Below are positions 1 to 5,651 of a stretch of 5,651 bases of DNA, piece after piece. This DNA comes from Bacteroidales bacterium (GTDB lineage: Bacteria; Bacteroidota; Bacteroidia; Bacteroidales; UBA932). Below the pieces are notes generated by a model that saw only the letters and a program-made list of their open reading frames with translations, had not been told where the DNA came from and ran no database searches. Position 1 is the first letter of the stretch, and every line of letters starts with the position of its first letter. Position numbers and translations under genes: made by a program. The stretch is from contig JAGBSL010000082.1 of NCBI GenBank assembly GCA_017631875.1, forward strand, positions 1-5,651. Direction: 5' to 3'.

Positions 1-1
1 G

Positions 2-973
2 CTGTCCAGCGGCGGGCCGCGAGGATGGGCATATATCGGAGCTATCGAAGAGCTCGTAAGCAGAGGTTACAACATAACCTCTGTTGCAGGTACGTCAATC
101 GGATCTCTGATTGGAGGCGTTTATGCAGCTGGAAAGCTTGAGGATGTCAAGAAATGGCTGTTTGAGCTGAATGCATGGAAAGTATTCGACCTGATGGACC
201 TGTCTCTCAGCAAGAACCATCTAGTAAAGGGAGACAAGGTAATTGAAGCACTGAAGGAGATTGTACCAAACGTCAACATCGAGGATCTCGCCATTCCATA
301 TCGCGCAGTTGCTGCAGACCTGTATACTGGAGAGGAAGTCGTGTTTGACAGAGGACCGCTATTTGACGCTGTAAGAGCATCCATATCGATCCCGTCACTC
401 TTCAGACCTGTAAAATACGGATACAGAACCCTGGTCGACGGAGGAATAGTCAACACTATGCCGCTGGATAAAGTAATCAGGCACGATGGAGACATCGTCG
501 TGGCATTTGACGTCAACGACGTAGACGTAGACAGCATCAGACAAACTCTTATAAGCGAAGCCCGCATGGAGGAAGAGAGACTTGCTGAAGAAAAGGAACT
601 TCAGGAAGAGACCAGAGACGTCATCAACGCTGTCAGAAACAACACATCTCTTACATTCTCTGAAAAGCTTAAACTGGCGAGCGAACAAGGCAGAAAGGTA
701 TTGTCCCATAAATTCAAGGACGAGGAGCCGGTGCCGGAACTGTTCTACGAGGATAACTACTACAGCATCCTCTCCCGCACTTTCTCTATCATGAATCATG
801 CTTTGGCAAAAATTGCCGCAGAAAACCATAAGCCAGATGTGCTCGTCAAGATGCCGTTTGATGCATACGGAGAAATTGCCGACTATGCTAAAGCCGAAGA
901 AATATCACAGAGAGGCCGCGAGCTCATGAAGGCCGCTCTCGACAAATACGAACTTGGTCGAAATGACATTTAA
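2..973 (+). CDS. Patatin-like phospholipase, RssA/YlbK type (5' partial)
   Basis: Probable serine acyl hydrolase of the bacterial patatin family, which cleaves acyl esters of lipids with a Ser-Asp dyad. The frame is open from base 2, so the true start lies before the window; 323 residues are visible and probably only a short N-terminal piece is missing. Visible motifs, numbered from the first full codon: the glycine-rich oxyanion loop LSSGGPRG (1-8), the nucleophile elbow GTSIG with Ser32 (codon 95-97), and the DGG motif with Asp146 (codon 437-439). A charged, probably helical stretch follows (about 180-205), and the tail contains KPDVLVKMPFD, resembling the usual end of RssA-like proteins. 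I see no signal peptide in the visible part, so a cytoplasmic or membrane-associated enzyme is likely. An ATG at 194 is internal and cannot be the start, because the catalytic Ser lies before it. The next gene begins 12 nt downstream, suggesting cotranscription. The substrate is unknown. Confidence 0.93.
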   Translation: MSSGGPRGWAYIGAIEELVSRGYNITSVAGTSIGSLIGGVYAAGKLEDVKKWLFELNAWKVFDLMDLSLSKNHLVKGDKVIEALKEIVPNVNIEDLAIPYRAVAADLYTGEEVVFDRGPLFDAVRASISIPSLFRPVKYGYRTLVDGGIVNTMPLDKVIRHDGDIVVAFDVNDVDVDSIRQTLISEARMEEERLAEEKELQEETRDVINAVRNNTSLTFSEKLKLASEQGRKVLSHKFKDEEPVPELFYEDNYYSILSRTFSIMNHALAKIAAENHKPDVLVKMPFDAYGEIADYAKAEEISQRGRELMKAALDKYELGRNDI

Positions 974-985
974 AAACTAAACTAT

Positions 986-2473
986 ATGCTACGAAAAATC
1001 AGAATCGTTCTTGCGTCCATCTTCTTCATAGGCGTGACGCTGCTGTTCCTTGATTTCACCGGAACACTGCATGCATGGCTGGGATGGATGGCGAAGGTGC
1101 AGTTCCTGCCTGCGGCGCTGGCATTGAACTTCGGCGTTGTAGCAGTACTCCTGCTGCTGACACTCCTTTTCGGTAGAGTCTACTGTTCTGTAATCTGCCC
1201 TCTCGGCGTGATGCAGGACATCATCTCATGGATTCATGGAAAGACCAAGAAGAAGAATCGTTTCCGCTTCAGCTATTCGCCTGAGAGGAAAACACTCAGA
1301 TACGGCATGCTTGTATTGTTCATAGCGGCCCTGATAATGGGTTCACATGTTGCTGTCGCCCTCATTGCGCCATATAGCGCATACGGCCGCATTGCAGCAA
1401 ATCTCCTGGCTCCTATATACCAGCTCGGTAACAATCTCCTTGCATGGATTGCAGAGAGAGCGGGAAGCTATGCGTTCTACAGCGTAGACATCTGGATCAA
1501 GTCAGTGGCAACATTTGCAATCGCAGTCGCAACATTGCTGGTGGTCGGAATTCTGGCGTGGAGGCACGGTAGAACATGGTGCAACACAATATGCCCTGTG
1601 GGAACAGTACTGGGATTCTTCTCAAGATTCAGCCTGTTTGCACCTGTGATCGATACAGACAAATGTAACAACTGTGGACTCTGCGGAAAACAGTGCAAAG
1701 CCTCATGTATCGATACCTTCGAGCATAAGATCGACTATAGCCGCTGCGTGGCATGCATGGACTGCATAGACGCATGTAAACATGGGGCTGTGCATTATGC
1801 CTTGAGGAAAAGAACTCCCGAGGCTACGGGAAACGAGACCGCTGACAAAGGTAGAAGGGCGTTCATAGTATCGACCGCCATTGCAGGAACAGCCGTAGCG
1901 GCAAAGGCACAGGACATGAAGGTAGACGGAGGTCTTGCTGCAATCGAGAGGGCACAGAAGCCGGAAAGGCAGACACCGCTCGTGCCGGCAGGAGCGATCA
2001 GCCTGAGAAACTTTGCAGACCACTGTACTGCATGTCAGCTTTGCGTCAGCGTATGCCCGAACCAGGTGCTGAGACCTTCCACTTCACTGCTTAACCTCAT
2101 GCAGCCTGAGATGTCATACGAGAGAGGCTACTGCCGCCCTGAGTGCAACAAATGCTCGCAGGTTTGTCCGGCAGGGGCAATAAAGCCTATTACAATAGAA
2201 GAGAAATCATCGATCCAGATCGGACATGCAGTGGTATGCCTTGATAACTGTGTAGTGAACACAGATGAGGTCAGCTGCGGTAACTGTGCGCGCCACTGTC
2301 CTGCGGGAGCAATCCGAATGGTGAGAAAGAATCCGGACGACGAGAACTCACTCAGAATCCCTGTTGTCAACCCAGAAAGGTGCATTGGCTGCGGAGCATG
2401 CGAAAACCTCTGTCCTGCAAGACCGTTTACTGCCATCCACGTTGAGGGTCATGAAATCCATAAAGAGCTGTAG
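986..2473 (+). CDS. Membrane polyferredoxin, NapH-NapG-like fusion with six 4Fe-4S motifs
   Basis: Predicted integral membrane electron-transfer protein of 495 residues. The NapH-like N-terminal half has about four membrane segments (roughly 5-23, 39-62, 107-129, 173-192) and two CxxxCP motifs next to them (C67/C71 and C199/C203), as in NapH, NosR and YccM. Two ferredoxin motifs follow (C227-C230-C233-C237, then C254-C257-C260-C264). At 289-309 comes a GRRAFIV twin-arginine-like motif, an alanine-rich segment and an AKA possible cleavage site. The NapG-like C-terminal half carries four more cysteine groups, beginning at C347, C383, C418/C431 and C466. NapH and NapG normally are separate proteins passing quinol electrons across the membrane; here they look fused. 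There is no nitrate reductase gene in the window, so a nap role is not implied. The start ATG lies 12 nt after the patatin stop with no clear Shine-Dalgarno sequence. Its partner is probably the next gene; the electron donor is unknown. Confidence 0.9.
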   Translation: MLRKIRIVLASIFFIGVTLLFLDFTGTLHAWLGWMAKVQFLPAALALNFGVVAVLLLLTLLFGRVYCSVICPLGVMQDIISWIHGKTKKKNRFRFSYSPERKTLRYGMLVLFIAALIMGSHVAVALIAPYSAYGRIAANLLAPIYQLGNNLLAWIAERAGSYAFYSVDIWIKSVATFAIAVATLLVVGILAWRHGRTWCNTICPVGTVLGFFSRFSLFAPVIDTDKCNNCGLCGKQCKASCIDTFEHKIDYSRCVACMDCIDACKHGAVHYALRKRTPEATGNETADKGRRAFIVSTAIAGTAVAAKAQDMKVDGGLAAIERAQKPERQTPLVPAGAISLRNFADHCTACQLCVSVCPNQVLRPSTSLLNLMQPEMSYERGYCRPECNKCSQVCPAGAIKPITIEEKSSIQIGHAVVCLDNCVVNTDEVSCGNCARHCPAGAIRMVRKNPDDENSLRIPVVNPERCIGCGACENLCPARPFTAIHVEGHEIHKEL

Positions 2474-2503
2474 AGATTTCTCGACTACGCTCGAAATGAC
2501 AAA
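2474..2503. repeat. Short palindromic intergenic element, possible dispersed repeat copy
   Basis: Immediately after the polyferredoxin stop lies GATTTCTCGACTACGCTCG followed by AAATGACAAA. It contains direct CTCGA copies around CTACG and can form an imperfect hairpin: TTT and CGA (2477-2479, 2482-2484) pair with TCG and AAA (2491-2496), with a two-base bulge and a six-base loop. From memory, very similar strings recur between genes of many bacterial genomes, including Bacteroidota; only one copy is visible here, so repeat status is inference. It has no T run and is too weak to be an obvious terminator. It fills most of the gap before the aldo/keto reductase start and may affect mRNA processing or translation. 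Confidence 0.5.
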
Positions 2504-2513
2504 AAGTACTACT

Positions 2514-3872
2514 ATGAAAAAGAATATTGACAGAAGAGAGTTCCTCAAGAGGGCTGGGGCTGCCGGAGTCATCACAGCCGGTCTGGGAACATTGGCCGGA
2601 TGCGGCACCAGGTCAAATGCAGAAGACACAACATCGGCCGGAGAGGGCGAAATGACCTACAGAACAAATCCGGGCAACGGGGACAAGGTCAGCATTCTCG
2701 GCTACGGCTGCATGCGCTGGCCTATGATCAAGGATGAAGACGGAAAGGACATCATCGACCAGGAGACAACAAACAGACTCGTGGACTATGCAATAGAGCA
2801 CGGTGTGAACTACTTTGACACGGCCCCTGTATACCTGCAGGGCCAGAGCGAAAAGGCGACGGGAATAGCCTTGAAGCGCTATCCTCGCGAAAGCTACTTC
2901 ATCGCAACAAAACTCTCGAACTTCAGCAACCACAGCCGCGAGAACTCGATGGAGATGTACAGAAAATCATTTGAGAATCTCCAGACAGACTATATAGACT
3001 ACTATCTGCTGCACAGCATCAGCGGATATGATGCATTCAAGCAGAGATATGTGGATAACGGCATGATCGATTTCCTCATGGAAGAGCGCAAGGCCGGACG
3101 CATCCGCAACCTCGGATTCTCATTCCACGGAGCTCCGAAGGGATGGGATGAACTCATGGCGACACACGAGCAGTACCATTGGGACTTCGTGCAGATCCAG
3201 CTCAACTATGTGGACTGGACCCACGCCGGCGGCAGAAACACCAACGCGAAATACCTGCAGGAAGAACTTGACAAGAGAGGCATTCCATCAATCATCATGG
3301 AGCCGCTGCTTGGAGGCCGTCTCTCAAAGGTTCCTGAGTACATTGCCGACAGACTGCTTGAGCGCAACCCTGAGGGAAGCGTCGCATCATGGGCTTTCCG
3401 CTTCGCCGGCACACCGAAAGGCGTTCTCTGCGTGCTCAGCGGCATGACATACATGGAGCATCTCCAGGACAACATAAAGACGTACTCCCCTCTCGATGCA
3501 CTCGATGAGAAGGAACTCGCCTTCCTTGAGGAGACTGCCGAACTGATGCAGAACTACCCTACCATCCCATGCAATGACTGCAAATACTGCATGCCATGCC
3601 CATACGGCATTGATATCCCTGCTATCCTATTACATTACAATAAGTGTGTGAACGCAGGAGAGATCGCGACATCATCGCAGGACGAAGGCTACAAAAAGGC
3701 ACGCAGAGCATATCTGGTAAGCTACGACAGGGCCGTTCCGAAACTCCGCCAGGCTGACCGATGCATCGGCTGCAACACCTGCATGGCCCACTGCCCGCAG
3801 AGCATCAACATCCCGCACGAGATCCACAAGATCAGCGCTTACATTGAGAAGCTGAAACGCGACACTCTATAA
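2514..3872 (+). CDS. Exported ferredoxin-containing aldo/keto reductase (COG1453 type), Tat lipoprotein
   Basis: Predicted oxidoreductase of 452 residues. The N-terminus carries a twin-arginine signal (DRREFLKR, 6-13), a hydrophobic stretch and a lipobox LAGC with Cys30, so a folded, lipid-anchored, exported protein is likely. The aldo/keto reductase barrel spans about 48-325 with an apparent catalytic tetrad Asp102, Tyr107 (FDTAPVY), Lys133 (ATKL) and His167 (LLHS). The loop that usually contacts the cofactor reads VLSGMTYMEHLQDN and lacks the Arg common in NADPH-specific members. The C-terminus is a two-cluster ferredoxin domain (C353-C356-C359-C362 and C417-C420-C423-C427). The start at 2514 was chosen because it places the Tat motif at residue 6. 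The frame is open upstream to ATGs at 2496, 2451 and 2364, but these give an unlikely extension through the repeat and into the polyferredoxin gene. The gene follows the polyferredoxin by 40 nt and probably belongs to the same operon. Substrate unknown. Confidence 0.92.
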   Translation: MKKNIDRREFLKRAGAAGVITAGLGTLAGCGTRSNAEDTTSAGEGEMTYRTNPGNGDKVSILGYGCMRWPMIKDEDGKDIIDQETTNRLVDYAIEHGVNYFDTAPVYLQGQSEKATGIALKRYPRESYFIATKLSNFSNHSRENSMEMYRKSFENLQTDYIDYYLLHSISGYDAFKQRYVDNGMIDFLMEERKAGRIRNLGFSFHGAPKGWDELMATHEQYHWDFVQIQLNYVDWTHAGGRNTNAKYLQEELDKRGIPSIIMEPLLGGRLSKVPEYIADRLLERNPEGSVASWAFRFAGTPKGVLCVLSGMTYMEHLQDNIKTYSPLDALDEKELAFLEETAELMQNYPTIPCNDCKYCMPCPYGIDIPAILLHYNKCVNAGEIATSSQDEGYKKARRAYLVSYDRAVPKLRQADRCIGCNTCMAHCPQSINIPHEIHKISAYIEKLKRDTL

Positions 3873-3895
3873 ACGCCTTACATTCAACAACATAC

Positions 3896-3933
3896 AAAAA
3901 GTCCTTGCCGCCAAAAGGGAGCAAGGACTTTTT
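3896..3933. terminator. Bidirectional intrinsic terminator
   Basis: A perfect 13-bp inverted repeat, AAAAAGTCCTTGC (3896-3908) and GCAAGGACTTTTT (3921-3933), flanks a 12-base loop. The outer five A-T pairs give a T run after the GC-containing stem on either strand, so it can end transcription in both directions. It sits 23 nt after the aldo/keto reductase stop and 23 nt from the lipoprotein stop on the opposite strand, exactly where two convergent units need to be separated. Confidence 0.9.
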
Positions 3934-3956
3934 ATATGTAGTTATAAATCAATCAG

Positions 3957-4400
3957 TTAGAGGATCGGAGCAACTGACACAGCCTTAGTCGCAGGCATAT
4001 AGTGCGTCTTTACCGACTCCGGAATCGATTCCTTCTTGTATGTTACGCTATAGTCCGGACTTGCGACTGAAGTGAGGGTCAGAGAACCGCCGCTGCGCGT
4101 CACCTTATAGTCATGCGCCCATGGAGTATAGTCCGAGTATGTTCCGGAAAGGATCTGACCGTCAAAGTTGTATTTTCCCTTATAGAGATAGTGAGGGCCA
4201 TCACCTATCTTCTGATAGAGATCAAATGTATAGTCAGCATAGAGACCAAGATATACATCAATCTGGACTCCTGACTCGGTAGTGGTGTAGTGCCACTCAC
4301 CTGCAATGATCTCCATCTTCTCCTCCTCAGGATTCGAGCATGCTGCAAAAGAAAGTACTGCAGCCGCACATAAAACTATTCTTGTAAAAAACTTCTTCAT
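3957..4400 (-). CDS. Small lipocalin-like lipoprotein, probably outer-membrane or surface
   Basis: A 147-residue protein beginning MKKFFTRIVL. It has a short lipoprotein signal peptide ending in the lipobox SFAAC (Cys21), so the mature part is about 127 residues. The residues after the cysteine, SNPEEEK, are acidic, resembling the signal that sends Bacteroidota lipoproteins to the cell surface. The rest is rich in alternating aromatic and polar residues (GEWHYTTT, YADYTFDLY, YKGKYNFDG, LSGTYSDYT, GGSLTLTS), the pattern of the small lipocalin-like beta-barrel proteins common in Bacteroidales; this assignment is by pattern only. An in-frame ATG at 4406 and a TTG at 4409 are alternative starts adding two or three residues; I chose 4400 for the classic MKK signal start. 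The S8 protease stop lies 12 nt upstream (6 nt from the 4406 ATG), so the two are almost certainly cotranscribed. Function unknown; a protease partner, inhibitor or ligand-binding role is possible. Confidence 0.85.
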   Translation of the reverse strand: MKKFFTRIVLCAAAVLSFAACSNPEEEKMEIIAGEWHYTTTESGVQIDVYLGLYADYTFDLYQKIGDGPHYLYKGKYNFDGQILSGTYSDYTPWAHDYKVTRSGGSLTLTSVASPDYSVTYKKESIPESVKTHYMPATKAVSVAPIL

Positions 4401-4412
4401 AGTCATCAAATT

Positions 4413-5651
4413 TTAGAGCCAACCGCCGTTTTCTGCAATAGAGTCACGAGAAAGGAGGGAAACCTCACGCGTAAACTCTGTACCACCCATCACTGCATCC
4501 GTTGCAGCAGTATCTCCTCCGGCAATCGCTGTGATCGATATCTTGGCTGAGCCATACTTTGTACACTTCACGAAAAGACGACCATTATTTATATAAGGTT
4601 CACCCTCGATGCCGAGTGTCTGACGAGCTTCATCGCTTATCTCGATCTTCGTATATGTCAGGTTAGGCGCTGCGCCTCCGAAACAAGTAACAAGGGAAAC
4701 CTTAGACTCCTCGCCGATCTTTGCAACGATATTCGGAGTTCCCTCAAGATTCATAAGGAACTTCCATGTATCTATTGCACCAGTACCCATCTGCTTCCAG
4801 AATGGCAGGAGATCGAAGTTCACGCCATTTGCCATCTTGGTACATGTCTCTATATAGTAGTCGATATCGTTTACCGAAGAGTAGAAGATACCCATGAAAT
4901 CATCATAATCATAGGTCTTGCCTAACTTAAGTCCATAAGAAAGACCGAGGGCAACGACACCTGAGACATGAGGACAAGCCATTGATGTACCCTGCATCCA
5001 GCCGTAGTTCGAGTCATAGTTTGCAGACTCCACAGCTGTTGTGGAAAGGATCTGAGCTCTTTCCGAAGTTGTAGACTGGTTGATGGAAACATCACCTCCC
5101 GGAGCTGCGATATTTGATCCAGGTCCATAGTTGGTGTAGTTTGTAGGCAGATAGTCCGGTCCGAATGCTGTCACAGAGATGAATTCCTTGTGAGCCGCAG
5201 GATAACCTGACATCGGAGTCGCATCATTACCGGCTGCAAAGACAATGATATTCTTATTGACCGGTGAGCCGTTCACCTGGTTTCCGAAATCACGGAAATA
5301 TCTCAGGGCAGCGATCTCGACCGAATAAGTCTTCTCGAACGAGTCGTCAGAAGTCATGAGGCCTCCTTCCTGACCATACGAGCACTGCAGCACTGCAGCA
5401 CCCATCTGGGCAGCATAGTGGTATGCTCTCGCACGCGCGCCCACTGTTGCAGAACTTGCTCCAGAGAACACCTGGCACGACATGATGCGGCAGCCGTCTC
5501 CGTTACCGGTACCGCCGGCCACACCGCTGACACCTATACCATTATTATTGACTGCAGCGACAGTACCTGCCACATGGGTTCCATGGCTGACATCACCCGG
5601 CTCATTCCAGCTGATCTCCTTAGGATACTTCTCTGTGCTGAGGAAGTTCCA
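4413..5651 (-). CDS. S8 family (subtilisin-like) serine protease, N-terminus missing (5' partial)
   Basis: Secreted subtilase whose start lies beyond the window end; the frame is open to base 5651 and 412 residues are visible, numbered from codon 5651-5649. Visible active-site motifs are SHGTHVAG with catalytic His23 (codon 5585-5583), VFAAGND with oxyanion-hole Asn142, and GTSMACPHVSG with nucleophile Ser223 (codon 4985-4983). The catalytic Asp motif should lie in the missing part, as should any signal peptide or propeptide. The peptidase fold seems to end near GTGAIDTWKF (about 289-298). A C-terminal region of about 110 residues follows, with Ig-like beta-strand character (VAKIGEESKVSLVT, GSAKISITAIAGG), ending NGGWL. 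The GTG at 5573 is inside the His motif and is not a start. Resemblance to Bacteroidales S8 proteins suggests envelope or extracellular proteolysis. The lipoprotein gene starts a few nucleotides after the stop, indicating an operon. Confidence 0.94.
   Translation of the reverse strand, partial: WNFLSTEKYPKEISWNEPGDVSHGTHVAGTVAAVNNNGIGVSGVAGGTGNGDGCRIMSCQVFSGASSATVGARARAYHYAAQMGAAVLQCSYGQEGGLMTSDDSFEKTYSVEIAALRYFRDFGNQVNGSPVNKNIIVFAAGNDATPMSGYPAAHKEFISVTAFGPDYLPTNYTNYGPGSNIAAPGGDVSINQSTTSERAQILSTTAVESANYDSNYGWMQGTSMACPHVSGVVALGLSYGLKLGKTYDYDDFMGIFYSSVNDIDYYIETCTKMANGVNFDLLPFWKQMGTGAIDTWKFLMNLEGTPNIVAKIGEESKVSLVTCFGGAAPNLTYTKIEISDEARQTLGIEGEPYINNGRLFVKCTKYGSAKISITAIAGGDTAATDAVMGGTEFTREVSLLSRDSIAENGGWL

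Noticed and set aside
121..829. Antisense open frames of 140-150 codons across the patatin gene
   Set aside because: They lie opposite a gene with clear catalytic motifs, and their translations show no recognisable domain; they are compositional shadows.
986..2473. Calling the polyferredoxin napH or napG, part of a nitrate reductase
   Set aside because: The domain order resembles a fusion of both, but no napA, napB or other nitrate reductase gene is in the window, and the neighbour is an aldo/keto reductase.
2364..2513. Upstream in-frame ATGs (2364, 2451, 2496) extending the aldo/keto reductase by up to 50 residues
   Set aside because: The extension overlaps the conserved last ferredoxin motif of the polyferredoxin, reads through the palindromic element, and would bury the Tat/lipoprotein signal away from the N-terminus.
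2128..3475. Antisense and alternative-frame open frames of 65-106 codons across the two redox genes
   Set aside because: All overlap strongly supported coding sequence and look like low-complexity shadow translations without motifs.
4401..4412. Possible separate promoter for the lipoprotein gene
   Set aside because: The gap after the protease stop is too short for a promoter, and I saw no Bacteroidota-type TTTG / TAnnTTTG pair placed to drive the gene.
5391..5400. Short tandem GCACTGCA repeat inside the S8 gene (about 5382-5399)
   Set aside because: Only two copies, in frame within the conserved AAVLQCSYG stretch, so it is explained by coding sequence.

Overview
The window looks like chromosomal DNA from a Bacteroidota member, most likely an anaerobic Bacteroidales (gut-type) species. 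The basis is gene content (COG1453-type ferredoxin aldo/keto reductase, six-cluster polyferredoxin, an S8 protease paired with a short lipoprotein), the absence of clear Shine-Dalgarno sequences before the starts, and a lipoprotein with acidic residues just after its lipid-anchor cysteine, as in Bacteroidota surface lipoproteins. Genus cannot be fixed from this sequence.

Layout: two gene clusters converge on one bidirectional terminator. On the + strand (2-3872) lie a patatin-like phospholipase cut by the window start, a membrane polyferredoxin resembling a NapH-NapG fusion, and an aldo/keto reductase with a C-terminal two-cluster ferredoxin domain and a twin-arginine lipoprotein signal. Spacings are 12 nt and 40 nt; the 40-nt gap holds a short palindromic element resembling a dispersed repeat. 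On the - strand (5651-3957) lie a secreted subtilisin-family (S8) protease, cut by the window end, and, a few nucleotides after its stop, a small lipocalin-like lipoprotein. A strong hairpin flanked by A and T runs at 3896-3933 can terminate both units. No stretch above 300 bases lacks a gene, and I saw no RNA gene, CRISPR array or insertion sequence.

How the genes may work together: the polyferredoxin has four Sec-type membrane segments, a cytoplasmic two-cluster domain, then an internal twin-arginine motif with a weakly hydrophobic segment, then a four-cluster domain. The next gene encodes a twin-arginine-dependent lipoprotein carrying its own two clusters on an aldo/keto reductase with an intact catalytic tetrad. 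Together they suggest an electron route from the cytoplasm or quinone pool across the membrane to an exported reductase whose electrons may come from iron-sulfur clusters rather than free NAD(P)H. This is inference and is the most interesting part of the window. The - strand pair looks like an envelope or surface protease with a companion lipoprotein.
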